From assembly GCF_030690345.1 (NCBI RefSeq), contig NZ_JAUYGV010000007.1, positions 372,001-436,000 of the forward strand: a DNA stretch of 64,000 nucleotides. Reading direction: 5' to 3'. The translations under genes were made by a program, and so were the position numbers. Below are positions 1-8,764 of the stretch, in pieces; the first letter of the stretch is position 1, and each line of letters opens with the position of its first letter. The DNA is from Rheinheimera sp. (GTDB lineage Bacteria; Pseudomonadota; Gammaproteobacteria; Enterobacterales; Alteromonadaceae). Below the pieces are notes generated by a model. That model had not been told where the DNA came from. It searched no databases and was given only the letters and a program-made list of their open reading frames with translations.

Positions 1-1131
1 CGTAACCGCCTGGTCAGCTTATCCACCACAGCGCAAAATGAAGAAATGAGTAAAGCCATTTCTAATCTGGATGTGGTTACTGCCGATATCCAGGGCGCGG
101 TGATGAAAACGCGGATGCAACCGATTAAAAAAGTATTTGGTCGTTTCCCGCGGGTAGTACGCGACTTAGCGCGTTCGCTGCATAAAGATATTGAGCTGGT
201 ATTAGAAGGCGAAGAAACCGATCTGGATAAAAACCTGGTAGAAGCGCTGGCTGATCCTTTAGTGCATTTGGTGCGCAACTCGGTAGACCATGGTATTGAA
301 ATGCCGGATGTTCGGCAAAAAGCCGGTAAAAACCGTACCGGTACAGTTAAATTGGCTGCAGCTCAGGCCGGTGACCATATTTTGCTGACTATCCATGATG
401 ATGGTGCCGGTATGGATCCGGAAAAACTCAAAGGTATCGCCATTAAGCGCGGCATCCTTGATACCGACGCGGCAGCCAGAATGTCGGATACAGAAGCCTT
501 TAACCTGATTTTCGCGCCCGGGTTTTCTACTAAGGAGCAAATTTCTGACATCTCCGGCCGCGGTGTCGGCATGGATGTGGTAAAAACCAAGATCACCCAA
601 TTAAACGGTACTGTGCATATTCACTCCAAGATGGGTGAGGGCACCTTACTGGAAATTAAAGTACCGCTGACTTTGGCTATATTGCCAACCCTGATGGTTA
701 TTGTCGGCAAGCAAACCTTTGCTTTACCGCTGGCAGGTGTTAGCGAAATATTCCATCTGGACTTAAACAAAACCAATGTCGTTGATGGTCAGTTAACTGT
801 GGTGGTGCGTAATAAAGCCATACCGCTGTTCTTCCTCGAGCACTGGCTGGTGAAAGGGTCAGACAAAAAACGCCGCCGCGAACAAGGCCATGTGGTCATA
901 GTGCAAATTGGCACCCAGCAAGTTGGTTTTGTGGTTGACTCGTTGATTGGCCAGGAAGAAGTTGTAATTAAACCGCTGGATGCCTTATTGCAGGGCACGC
1001 CGGGGATGGCCGGCGCAACGATAACGTCTGACGGTGGTATAGCGCTGATCCTTGATGTGCCTAACCTGCTGAAACATTATGCGAAGAAATCAAAGATCAA
1101 ATTTGATCGCTTCAATAAAATTAATGCCTAA
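1..1131 (+). CDS. cheA: Chemotaxis histidine kinase CheA, 5'-truncated by window edge
   Basis: C-terminal part of CheA, the kinase that phosphorylates CheY and CheB in response to chemoreceptors. The frame is open from base 1, so the P1 phosphotransfer domain, P2 and part of P3 lie outside the window. What remains is the end of the P3 dimerisation helices, the P4 ATPase with an N box (LVRNSVDHGIE), G1 box (DDGAGMD) and G2 box (GRGVGMDVV), then a P5 CheW-like receptor-coupling domain over the last ~140 residues. cheB follows after 12 bases, so both belong to one operon. The family assignment is secure; the N-terminal domains cannot be judged. Confidence 0.97.
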   Translation, partial: RNRLVSLSTTAQNEEMSKAISNLDVVTADIQGAVMKTRMQPIKKVFGRFPRVVRDLARSLHKDIELVLEGEETDLDKNLVEALADPLVHLVRNSVDHGIEMPDVRQKAGKNRTGTVKLAAAQAGDHILLTIHDDGAGMDPEKLKGIAIKRGILDTDAAARMSDTEAFNLIFAPGFSTKEQISDISGRGVGMDVVKTKITQLNGTVHIHSKMGEGTLLEIKVPLTLAILPTLMVIVGKQTFALPLAGVSEIFHLDLNKTNVVDGQLTVVVRNKAIPLFFLEHWLVKGSDKKRRREQGHVVIVQIGTQQVGFVVDSLIGQEEVVIKPLDALLQGTPGMAGATITSDGGIALILDVPNLLKHYAKKSKIKFDRFNKINA

Positions 1132-1143
1132 AGAGAGATAATT

Positions 1144-2289
1144 ATGGCGATTAAGGTGTTAGTGGTCGACGATTCAAGCTTTTTTCGTCGCCGCCTGACA
1201 GAAATCCTGGCAAAGGATGGCGATATTGAAGTTATCGACACAGCCAATAATGGCAGGGAAGCTGTAGATAAAGCCTTAGCGCTGAAGCCTGATGTTATTA
1301 CCATGGATGTGGAAATGCCGGTATTAGACGGCATTTCGGCTGTGCGCGAAATTATGCAACAGCAGCGTATTCCTATTCTGATGTTCTCTTCATTAACACA
1401 TGAAGGAGCAAAAGCCACCTTTGATGCACTTGAAGCCGGCGCGGTAGATTTTTTACCGAAAAAGTTTGAAGACATTGCCCGTGACAAAGATGAAGCCGGG
1501 CAATTACTACGCGACAGGGTTAAAGCCGTAGCGCGTAAACGCCAGCCGGGCAGAACCACCTTTAGCAGCAGCTCTGCTGCGCGTACTGAAACCCCTGCAC
1601 CGCGTTTAAGCGAGCGTCCGGCGTTAACCCGTACGGCATTTGAACGGCCAAAGTTAAGCGACAGAGTCGCCGCGCCGACGCGTAGCGCTAATTTCCAGGC
1701 CAGCGGTAAGAGTTATAAGCTGGTGGCAATAGGCACCTCAACCGGCGGACCGGTAGCATTACAGCGCATTATTACCGCACTACCGGCGAACTTCCCGTTG
1801 CCAATTGTATTAATTCAGCATATGCCGGCTGCTTTTACCGGTGCTTTCGCTCAGCGCTTAAACTCGTTGGCCAAAATTGAAGTGCGCGAAGCCGCTGACA
1901 ATGATGTGCTGCGACCAGGCGTAGCCTATCTGGCACCCGGTGGTAAACAAATGCTGATCGAGGGTAATGAGCGCGAGGCGCGGTTACGTATAAAAGAAGA
2001 TGACTCACCGCGGATAACTTTTAAACCCAGCGTCGATATTACCTTTGCCACCGCCGCCAAAGTGTACAGCGATAAAGTACTGGCAATAGTATTAACCGGC
2101 ATGGGCGCCGACGGCCGTGAAGGTGCGCGGCTGTTAAAGCAAGCCGGGGCACGGATTTGGGCTCAGGATGAAGCCAGTTGTGTAGTGTACGGCATGCCAC
2201 AGGCAATAGCTGCTGCCGGCTTAATGGACCTGGAAGTTAGCCTGAACGAAGTGGCAACACGCCTTATCACGGAAGTGACCCATGGATAA
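1144..2289 (+). CDS. cheB: Chemotaxis response regulator / protein-glutamate methylesterase CheB
   Basis: Removes methyl groups from (and deamidates) chemoreceptors for adaptation. The 381-residue protein has an N-terminal receiver domain (acidic pocket VVDDSS, phospho-acceptor Asp in [11 protein letters not shown]), a variable Ser/Arg/Pro-rich linker around residues 135-190, and a C-terminal methylesterase domain with nucleophile Ser in GTSTGGP, His in QHMPAAFT and Asp in [10 protein letters not shown]. Length and architecture are normal for CheB. Its stop codon overlaps the motC start by 8 bases, suggesting translational coupling. Confidence 0.97.
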   Translation: MAIKVLVVDDSSFFRRRLTEILAKDGDIEVIDTANNGREAVDKALALKPDVITMDVEMPVLDGISAVREIMQQQRIPILMFSSLTHEGAKATFDALEAGAVDFLPKKFEDIARDKDEAGQLLRDRVKAVARKRQPGRTTFSSSSAARTETPAPRLSERPALTRTAFERPKLSDRVAAPTRSANFQASGKSYKLVAIGTSTGGPVALQRIITALPANFPLPIVLIQHMPAAFTGAFAQRLNSLAKIEVREAADNDVLRPGVAYLAPGGKQMLIEGNEREARLRIKEDDSPRITFKPSVDITFATAAKVYSDKVLAIVLTGMGADGREGARLLKQAGARIWAQDEASCVVYGMPQAIAAAGLMDLEVSLNEVATRLITEVTHG

Positions 2290-3025
2290 ACTGGCAATCA
2301 GCGGCTTTTTACTGGCAGTATTGGCGGTAGCAGGTGGCTTTGTCATGGAAGGTGGTGCTTTGTCCACCTTGTTGCACTTTCCGGCATTTTTAATTGTAGT
2401 TGGCGGCACAGTAGGTGCAGTTATGCTGCAAACCCCGTTTAATCAATTCCGGCTGGGACTGAGTATGTTGCCCTGGGTGATCCGCCCGGCGCAATTGCCT
2501 TTGGAACACACGGCAGAGCGTATTGTACAGTGGGGCACAGCGGCCCGTGGCAGTGGCTTTCTTGCGCTGGAAAACGACGCCCTGGCAGAGCATGATGCTT
2601 TCTTACACCGTGGCCTGAATTTGTTAGTTGACGGCGTGGAACCTGCGGTATTGCAAGACACCCTTGATGCGGAATTGACGCTGGAGCGTGAGCGTCTGCT
2701 ACGCGGTGCGCGTATTTTTGATGCCATGGGCGGTTATAGCCCGACTATTGGTATTGTCGGCGCAGTATTGGGTCTTATTCAGGCGATGTCGAATATTTCT
2801 GAACCGGAATTACTCGGTCTGGGTATTGCTACGGCTTTTGTTGCCACCATTTATGGTGTTGGTTTTGCTAACCTGGTGTTTATTCCGGTAGGCAATAAAC
2901 TCAAAAGTTTAGTGCAGCAACGCACACTGTACCATGAGCTGATTGTCGAAGGTCTGGTATCGATTGCTCATGGTGAGAACCCACGTAATATCGAGCGTAA
3001 GCTGGCCGCTTACCACCCCGGTTAA
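2282..3025 (+). CDS. motC: Flagellar stator subunit MotC (MotA/PomA family)
   Basis: Inner-membrane stator subunit that, with MotD, turns ion flow into flagellar torque. The 247-residue protein has the MotA/PomA layout: two N-terminal membrane helices (about residues 3-22 and 30-50), a cytoplasmic loop of about 100 residues, and two C-terminal helices. The third helix region carries the conserved proline ([16 protein letters not shown]). Its place inside the che operon, next to motD and before parC, matches the auxiliary MotCD stator of pseudomonads and relatives rather than the main motAB/pomAB locus. The coupling ion cannot be read reliably from the sequence. Confidence 0.92.
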   Translation: MDKLAISGFLLAVLAVAGGFVMEGGALSTLLHFPAFLIVVGGTVGAVMLQTPFNQFRLGLSMLPWVIRPAQLPLEHTAERIVQWGTAARGSGFLALENDALAEHDAFLHRGLNLLVDGVEPAVLQDTLDAELTLERERLLRGARIFDAMGGYSPTIGIVGAVLGLIQAMSNISEPELLGLGIATAFVATIYGVGFANLVFIPVGNKLKSLVQQRTLYHELIVEGLVSIAHGENPRNIERKLAAYHPG

Positions 3026-3030
3026 ACAGC

Positions 3031-4011
3031 ATGTACCGGCATAAACAGAAGCATCAGCACGTAGAGCAGGAACAGCTTGACCGTTGGCTGGTATCCTATG
3101 CTGACTATATGACACTGATGTTTGCGCTGTTTGTGGTGTTGTATGCCATGTCGATTGTTAAAGAAGAACAATACAATGTGCTGGCCGACTCTATCACCCG
3201 AATGTTTGAAAAGCCGGAGCAATCCGGCAGCGGTGTGCCCGGCAGCTCGGTGCTAACCGAGCCGGCACCGCAAAGTGAATTGGAGTTATACGGCACTTCA
3301 CTGGAAGACGCCAAAGGGCCATCGCTGGTTGCTGATGCGAAACAGTTATCAGAGGTGTCGGCCAAACAGTTAGGCAGCCCGTTGCAGTCTGTTGAGCAGC
3401 AGCTAACCCGGGCTCTGGCAAACTTGCTGGAGCAGGGATTGGCAAAAATACAGCAAGATGAAAACTGGCTGAGCATTGAACTGAGTAGTGGTTTGCTGTT
3501 TGCCAGTGGCAGTGCTACTGCAACGTCATCAGCGCAAACCTTGCTGGGTGAAATAACCAAAGTAATTAATCCAATTGATAATTTTATCCGTGTGCGCGGT
3601 TACACTGATAACCAGCCGATTAACAATGAGCTGTTCGCGTCTAACTGGGAGTTGTCAGTCAGCCGGGCTACCTCAGTGCTGCGGATGCTGGAGCGGCTGG
3701 GTACAGCACCGCAGCGTATGGCCATTGAAGGGTTCGGCCAGTATTATCCGTTTAGTGCTAATGACAGCGCTCAGGGGCGTGCCGCTAACCGCAAAGTGGT
3801 TATTGCGATTTCGCGCTATGGTTATGCAGCACAGAGCGAAAAAACAGACAACAGTGAGAACGCTGAAAACGATGCGCTACAGCGCCAGTTGGAACAAATT
3901 TCGCAAGAAGACGGCAGTATCAGAGTGATAGCCTTACCGGGCGGTGGTATTCGTATCACCACGCGGCAGGACAATCCGGATGCGCAGCCGCCGGAACAAC
4001 AGGAACCCTGA
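3031..4011 (+). CDS. motD: Flagellar stator subunit MotD (MotB family)
   Basis: Peptidoglycan-anchoring partner of MotC. A short cytoplasmic N terminus precedes a single membrane helix containing the essential aspartate (SYADYMTLMFALFVVLYA). A periplasmic linker follows, then an OmpA-like peptidoglycan-binding domain at about residues 165-270 (GYTDNQP ... SRATSVLRMLERLG ... GFGQ). The ~55-residue tail is acidic and Gln/Glu-rich and looks disordered. It starts five bases after the motC stop. Length (326) is within the MotB/MotD range. Confidence 0.92.
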   Translation: MYRHKQKHQHVEQEQLDRWLVSYADYMTLMFALFVVLYAMSIVKEEQYNVLADSITRMFEKPEQSGSGVPGSSVLTEPAPQSELELYGTSLEDAKGPSLVADAKQLSEVSAKQLGSPLQSVEQQLTRALANLLEQGLAKIQQDENWLSIELSSGLLFASGSATATSSAQTLLGEITKVINPIDNFIRVRGYTDNQPINNELFASNWELSVSRATSVLRMLERLGTAPQRMAIEGFGQYYPFSANDSAQGRAANRKVVIAISRYGYAAQSEKTDNSENAENDALQRQLEQISQEDGSIRVIALPGGGIRITTRQDNPDAQPPEQQEP

Positions 4012-4012
4012 A

Positions 4013-4789
4013 GTGGTAATTTGGACGGTAGCAAATCAAAAGGGCGGTGTAGGTAAAACCACCACTACGGTAACCCTCGGCGGCTTGTTAGCGCAACGCG
4101 GTTACAAAGTGCTGTTGGTTGATACGGATCCGCATGCGTCCCTGACATACTACTTCGGCATTGACGCCGAAGAGTTGGAAGTCAGCGTGTATGATATGTT
4201 TATCCGTGGCAAAGACATTACCAGTGAAGAAATCATGCAGTCACTGTGCCCCAGTGGTGTCGCGAATCTGGATATTCTGCCATCATCCATGGCGCTGGCA
4301 ACCTTAGACCGCTCCATGGGTAACAAAGGCGGCATGGGCCTGATGCTGAAAAAAGCCCTGCAAAAAGTCAAAACAGAATACGATTATGTGCTGATAGACT
4401 GCCCGCCGGTAATGGGCGTGTTGATGGTGAACGCTATTGCCGCCTGCGACCGTATTCTAATCCCGGTGCAAACTGAGTTTTTGGCGTTAAAAGGCCTGGA
4501 ACGGATGATTGCCACCATGGCGTTAATGCGCACGTCGCAGAAAAAAGATTACGCCTACACTATTATTCCTACCATGTACGATAAGCGCACTAAAGCCTCA
4601 CTGGAGGCTTACAAAGAGCTTAAAACCAAGTATCAGGACCGCGTCTGGTCAGCGGTTATTCCGGTAGACACTAAATTCCGTGATGCCAGCCTGGCACAAA
4701 CACCACCGAGCGAGTATGCATCGGCGTCACGCGGCGTATTTGCTTACAACACCTTGCTGACCTATTTACTGCAACTGGCGCCGGAGTAA
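4013..4789 (+). CDS. parC: ParA-family ATPase ParC-like, chemotaxis array positioning
   Basis: ParA/MinD-type ATPase. I place the start at GTG 4013, one base after the motD stop, because the protein then begins MVIWTVANQKGGVGKTTT, with the deviant Walker A (KGGVGKTTT) close to the N terminus as in this family; an upstream in-frame start would lie inside motD. Walker A' follows at VLLVDTDPHAS and the DCPP motif at VLIDCPPVMGV. Between motD and a ParP-like gene in a che operon, it is best read as the ParC orthologue that in vibrios tethers chemotaxis arrays to the cell pole, not a chromosome-partition ParA. Confidence 0.87.
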   Translation: MVIWTVANQKGGVGKTTTTVTLGGLLAQRGYKVLLVDTDPHASLTYYFGIDAEELEVSVYDMFIRGKDITSEEIMQSLCPSGVANLDILPSSMALATLDRSMGNKGGMGLMLKKALQKVKTEYDYVLIDCPPVMGVLMVNAIAACDRILIPVQTEFLALKGLERMIATMALMRTSQKKDYAYTIIPTMYDKRTKASLEAYKELKTKYQDRVWSAVIPVDTKFRDASLAQTPPSEYASASRGVFAYNTLLTYLLQLAPE

Positions 4790-4792
4790 GGT

Positions 4793-5581
4793 ATGAGTAA
4801 TTTAATTGCCAGTCAAAAAGTGATGCAACATTATTTGTCAGCCTTGCTGACAGAAGACGACACTGAAACCCTGGCGCTGGCGGAAGAAAAAAAACAGCAA
4901 CTTAATGCCTTATTATCGCAAGCTGTGGTTGCTGCGCCTGTAGCAAAAGCGGTAGTTAAAACAGATACGGCCGTCACAGCAGATACTGCGGCGCTGGCAA
5001 CATTAAAAGCCAAATTTGCTGCCGCCGAACAAGCACAGAGCCTGGCGCAGCGTGATATTCCGGTAGCCGAGCGCATTGCCCCTGTGGTGAAAGCTGCAGT
5101 GCCTGCAGCAGCACCGGTTGTCGTGAAGGATTACCGCCAGGGCCGTTTTCAGGCGTTGTTTTTTGATGTTGCCGGGTTAAAAGTGGCGGTGCCGTTAAAA
5201 GAGCTGGGCGGCATTCATCAGCTGGGTAATGTCAGCAGCCTGATCGGCAAACCCAACTGGTTTAAAGGTGTTATGCTGTACCGCGAGCAAAAAATAAATA
5301 TTGTTGATACTGCGCGTTGGGTAATGCCGGAAAAATATGATCAAACTTTGCAGCAAAAGCTAAACTATCAATATGTTATTATGCTGGGCAACAGTAACTG
5401 GGGCCTTTGCTGCGAAACCCTGATCAACACCTACGTGCTGGAGCAGGACGATGTAAAATGGCGTGAGGCAGAAGGCAAGCGCCCGTGGATGGCGGGTTTG
5501 ATCAAACAGCATATGTGCGTATTGATTGATGTTGACGCTATGATTGATTTATTAAACCGGGGTCTGGATATCAGTGCTTAA
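4793..5581 (+). CDS. parP: ParP-like CheW-domain protein
   Basis: The 262-residue protein has an Ala/Gln-rich N-terminal half that looks disordered (about residues 1-115) and a C-terminal CheW-like domain (from about residue 120). In Vibrio, ParP links ParC to CheA/MCP arrays through such a C-terminal domain and is encoded between parC and cheW, as here. It starts three bases after parC stops, and the Shine-Dalgarno overlaps the parC stop. It could also be annotated simply as a second CheW; the long N-terminal extension and the gene order favour ParP. Confidence 0.82.
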   Translation: MSNLIASQKVMQHYLSALLTEDDTETLALAEEKKQQLNALLSQAVVAAPVAKAVVKTDTAVTADTAALATLKAKFAAAEQAQSLAQRDIPVAERIAPVVKAAVPAAAPVVVKDYRQGRFQALFFDVAGLKVAVPLKELGGIHQLGNVSSLIGKPNWFKGVMLYREQKINIVDTARWVMPEKYDQTLQQKLNYQYVIMLGNSNWGLCCETLINTYVLEQDDVKWREAEGKRPWMAGLIKQHMCVLIDVDAMIDLLNRGLDISA

Positions 5582-5611
5582 CCGGAAAAGCTATTTATAC
5601 AGGAGCTGTGC

Positions 5612-6106
5612 ATGAGCAATTTAACCAAGCAGTCTGCCAACAAAAACGTAGCAGCCGACATCGTGTTGCAGTGGGTAACGTTTAAGCTGCAGGAAGAGAC
5701 TTACGGCATTAATGTTATGCAGGTGCAGGAAGTGCTGCGCTATACCGAAATTGCCCCCGTGCCGGGTTCACCCGACTATGTGCTGGGCATTATTAACCTG
5801 CGTGGCAACGTGGTAACGGTAATAGATACCCGTTCACGCTTTGGCCTGGCTCCGGCTGATGTCACCGATAACAGCCGTATCGTGATCATTGAAGCGGAAA
5901 AGCAAGTGCTCGGCATTATGGTCGACAGTGTGGCTGAAGTGGTGTACTTAAAATCGTCAGAAATTGATACTGCACCGAATGTCGGCACCGATGAAAGTGC
6001 GCGCTTTATCCAGGGCGTATCGAACCGCGAAGGCGAATTATTGATCCTCGTTGATCTGAATAAGTTGCTTAGCGAAGAAGAATGGGAAGAAGTGAACTCG
6101 ATCTAG
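5612..6106 (+). CDS. cheW: Chemotaxis coupling protein CheW
   Basis: 164-residue CheW adaptor that bridges CheA P5 and the chemoreceptor tip. Nearly the whole protein is a single CheW domain (from WVTFKLQEETYGINVMQVQEV through NLRGNVVTVIDTRSRFGL to LLILVDLNKLL). An AGGAG Shine-Dalgarno lies about 7 bases before the ATG. It is the last recognisable signalling gene of the operon and is followed eight bases later by the DUF2802 gene. Confidence 0.96.
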   Translation: MSNLTKQSANKNVAADIVLQWVTFKLQEETYGINVMQVQEVLRYTEIAPVPGSPDYVLGIINLRGNVVTVIDTRSRFGLAPADVTDNSRIVIIEAEKQVLGIMVDSVAEVVYLKSSEIDTAPNVGTDESARFIQGVSNREGELLILVDLNKLLSEEEWEEVNSI

Positions 6107-6114
6107 GAACCCTT

Positions 6115-6558
6115 ATGTGGCTTGGTGTAGCAATTCAAACCGGCCTGTTAGTGCTGTTTGCCGTCGGTATTTACCTGTGGGTTAGCCGGCAGCAGCGGCA
6201 TATGCAGCTGCAGCAAACCACGCTGGAAAAACAGCTGGAATATGCCGCAAAGCAATGGGCCGGCAGCCAGCATGAAGTAGAAGAGTTGCGTGCCGGCGTT
6301 ATTGGTGTAGGCCAGCGGGTGCTGCAACTCGATACCGGATTAAACCAGCTGAGCGAGCAGTTAACGGCGCAGTTGCAATTACTGGCGGACAAACAACAGG
6401 CACTGGAGTTGACCGACCCGGAATCGAAGATTTACAGCCGCGCCATGAAGATGGTGCAACTGGGGGCCGATCTCGATGAAATTATCCGTGAATGTGAATT
6501 ACCGCGCGCAGAAGCAGAGCTGCTGTTTAATTTGCATCAGCAAAAAAAGCAAGGCTAA
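6115..6558 (+). CDS. DUF2802-family single-pass membrane protein
   Basis: Small protein of unknown function often found at the 3' end of flagellar/chemotaxis operons. I chose ATG 6115, preceded by AGGAAC at 6105-6110, over an upstream in-frame ATG that would overlap cheW. The start gives a clean N-terminal membrane helix (MWLGVAIQTGLLVLFAVGIY), then a Gln-rich coiled coil (about residues 25-100) and a C-terminal motif MVQLGADLDEIIRECELPRAE typical of DUF2802. The last four bases overlap the convergent FlhB-like gene. No molecular role is assigned. Confidence 0.75.
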   Translation: MWLGVAIQTGLLVLFAVGIYLWVSRQQRHMQLQQTTLEKQLEYAAKQWAGSQHEVEELRAGVIGVGQRVLQLDTGLNQLSEQLTAQLQLLADKQQALELTDPESKIYSRAMKMVQLGADLDEIIRECELPRAEAELLFNLHQQKKQG

Positions 6559-6872
6559 CTTTTAATATCAATCCGCTGGTGGATATTATGCCAGTTCTCC
6601 GGAAATTTGCCCTGCAGTACATACGAAAAGGCGATAAGCTCTGCAATAACGATATACAGTTGTGCAGGGATCTGTTCGCCCAATTGCAGTTGGTTCAATA
6701 ACTTACTTAATTCATCATCCTGATGCACCAGCACACCATGCTCGCGTGCCAACGCAATCATATCTTCTGCCAGCTGGCCATGACCTTTTGCCGTAACGGT
6801 GGGCGCTTTTTTACCTTCATACTGCAAGGCGGTGGCGGTTTTTTCTTTCTTGTTGTGTTCACTGTCGCTCAT
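6555..6872 (-). CDS. Stand-alone FlhB C-terminal domain-like protein
   Basis: A 105-residue protein matching only the cytoplasmic C-terminal domain of the flagellar export switch protein FlhB (YscU family). It has a basic Lys-rich start, the stretch ALQYEGKKAPTVTAKGHGQL and the helical region AREHGVLVHQDDELSKLL. The NPTH autocleavage motif and the membrane part are absent, so it resembles the FhlB/YlqH-type paralogues that can replace the cleaved FlhB tail. It lies eight bases downstream of the FliK-like gene on the same strand, which fits a joint role in export substrate switching or hook-length control. Function is inferred. Confidence 0.75.
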   Translation of the reverse strand: MSDSEHNKKEKTATALQYEGKKAPTVTAKGHGQLAEDMIALAREHGVLVHQDDELSKLLNQLQLGEQIPAQLYIVIAELIAFSYVLQGKFPENWHNIHQRIDIKS

Positions 6873-6880
6873 ATCTGTCC

Positions 6881-8698
6881 TTATACCTTAACGGCAAGTA
6901 AGCTGTTGGCGCGCGGTAATAAGCTGTCGGGTATTTTCCCTAACACACACTCAGCTTGTTTCACCTGGAGCCCCTGTGCTTCGCAGCGGTCTTTGAGCAG
7001 CGGTAAAAACTGCTCGGCCAACTGTTTGGCACGCTGCTGCTCAGTGTAAAACTGCAGCTGCAATTGCTGTTGTTGCAGTTTGGCGACCACCAATAGCTGG
7101 CCTAACTGCTGCAAATCAAACTTCATTGTCAGCTGCCATTGCGTTTGTTTTTCACCGCCTTTTTTGCCATCGGCTTCACGTTGCTCTAACTGCAGCTGGC
7201 TGAACACCGACTGGCCGGCCAGTTGCAGCGGCAGTTGCAGCAGCAGTTGTTGCTGGGCGTTATTATTGCTGTCTAAGGTGGCAAGCTGGCTTTGTTGCAA
7301 GGTGCTGCTATGGCCGGCCAATTGCCGTAACAGGTTACTGGCTTGGGCCGGCTCTAATTGATTAACCAGCTGCGCCAGACGTTGGTTGGCCGGCAAATTT
7401 GCCAGCGCCGGTGGCCGCTGCAGCAGGTTGCCCAACAACAGTTGGATAGCTGCTGCCAAAGCACCGCCACTGTTTTGCACCGTTGCCGCCGGTTGCAGCG
7501 GTTGAAACTGCAATAGCGCGGCCAGTTGCTGCGTAAGCTGCAGCGGCGTTTGCATCCTGGCACCATCCGGTTGGCTTTGGCGTAATAATTGTAATATCTG
7601 TTGTACCGGTTGCGGCAATTCTGCCAGGCTGGCCAGGGGATCTGCAGTGGCCGGCAGTAACGGTAACAGATGCCGCCATGCTTGCTGCACGGCTTGTTGC
7701 GCCGTCTGTTGTGCTGTTTGCAAGGCTGCAGAGGTCTGCGGGGCAGTTAACGGTGTTTTTTCGCCACTGCTTTGGTTTGGGCCGGCGATAAACTGCAGCG
7801 GCCGGCTGATATCGTCCTGCTGTACACTGACTTTACTGCTGAGTTGCGCTGTGCTCAGCTGCAGTTGCCATTGTCCGGCATGTTGTTGCAGTTGCAGCTT
7901 ATACTGTGCCGGCATGGCGGCAGGCGCTGCGGACAACGCAGACTGCAATACGGATTGCAGCACAGGGTTTAGTTTAGTGGTGTCGGCCGCGCCGGCTTGC
8001 TGATTGAACAGTCTTACCAATTGCTGCACTATCGCGGTTTGTTCTGTTTTTTGTAATACCACGCTGTTGCTCTGCGTATTGCTACTACCTTGGGTGGGGT
8101 GTGTTACCGTCGCGATTAAGCGCAATTGCAAGTCTTTCGCGTTAGTGTCCAGTCTTAACAATAACTGTGTCGTTGCAGCGGACAACGCCGGCAGCATAGC
8201 GCTCAGCGCTTGCTGTGTTTGTGTTGATAGTGGTACCGGGCTAAAGCCGGGCAGCGCCAGAGTAACGGCAGCGGAGGATGGTAGCAGGTTGGCGGCTATT
8301 GTTGCCGGTGCGGCCGTGTTGCCTGATACCGGTATTGCCAATAGCTGCTGCACTTGAGTCAGTGACAACGGAATGCTCAGGCTGTTGGCAGCACTTTGCA
8401 GTGTCAGTTGCAGCTGGCCGTTGGCCAGTGGTTGAAATTGTAATTGCAGCTGTTGCAAAGCACCCTGCAAGCTTGCTGGCGCGGCCGGTAACATGGCTTG
8501 TATTGCGGCGCTGGCCGATGCCGGTAAGCTAATGTGTACTGCGCCTTGCGGCGAGGGCAACTGTAAGCGAAAGCGGCCGTCGGTTAACTGCTGTACCTGG
8601 CTTTGATACACTTCTGCCAGCATCAGCTTAATAGCCGGGCTATCAAGCTTGGTGCCTGCGCTTAGTTGCAGCAGTTTATCCGGATTGATCTGGTTCAT
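6881..8698 (-). CDS. FliK-like flagellar hook-length control family protein
   Basis: A 605-residue protein of extremely skewed composition (Gln, Leu, Ala, Pro). Most of it is low-complexity and probably elongated or disordered; only the last ~130 residues look folded and resemble the Flg_hook domain (from LPLQLAGQSVFSQLQLEQRE to the C terminus). FliK acts as a secreted molecular ruler that triggers the FlhB switch. The adjacency to an FlhB C-terminal paralogue supports this. It may be a second, non-canonical FliK rather than the one in the main hook cluster. The coding strand is rich in CAG/CAA, giving many spurious frames on the other strand. Confidence 0.7.
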   Translation of the reverse strand: MNQINPDKLLQLSAGTKLDSPAIKLMLAEVYQSQVQQLTDGRFRLQLPSPQGAVHISLPASASAAIQAMLPAAPASLQGALQQLQLQFQPLANGQLQLTLQSAANSLSIPLSLTQVQQLLAIPVSGNTAAPATIAANLLPSSAAVTLALPGFSPVPLSTQTQQALSAMLPALSAATTQLLLRLDTNAKDLQLRLIATVTHPTQGSSNTQSNSVVLQKTEQTAIVQQLVRLFNQQAGAADTTKLNPVLQSVLQSALSAAPAAMPAQYKLQLQQHAGQWQLQLSTAQLSSKVSVQQDDISRPLQFIAGPNQSSGEKTPLTAPQTSAALQTAQQTAQQAVQQAWRHLLPLLPATADPLASLAELPQPVQQILQLLRQSQPDGARMQTPLQLTQQLAALLQFQPLQPAATVQNSGGALAAAIQLLLGNLLQRPPALANLPANQRLAQLVNQLEPAQASNLLRQLAGHSSTLQQSQLATLDSNNNAQQQLLLQLPLQLAGQSVFSQLQLEQREADGKKGGEKQTQWQLTMKFDLQQLGQLLVVAKLQQQQLQLQFYTEQQRAKQLAEQFLPLLKDRCEAQGLQVKQAECVLGKIPDSLLPRANSLLAVKV

Positions 8699-8764
8699 GT
8701 TTTTACCTGTTTTGCGTTGGTCCGCCTTGCTGCTGCATTCGTATTATGACGCCAATATGGTAAT

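Noticed and set aside
2323-2334. GGCGGTAGCAGG inside motC, 10 of 12 bases equal to ops
   Set aside because: It lies within the coding sequence of an inner-membrane protein (codons for LAVAGG), has no leader position and no link to polysaccharide genes. It shows that near-matches arise by chance, so only the 12/12 site in the leader of the Wza-like gene is claimed.
4013-4789. Chromosome-partition ParA
   Set aside because: No ParB gene or parS-like site is visible, and the position inside the che operon next to a CheW-domain ParP-like gene points to ParC.
7647-8532. Long plus-strand reading frames rich in Cys, Trp and Leu opposite the FliK-like gene
   Set aside because: They are antisense shadows of the CAG/CAA-rich minus-strand gene; no Shine-Dalgarno, and composition is an artefact of the repeat-like codons.
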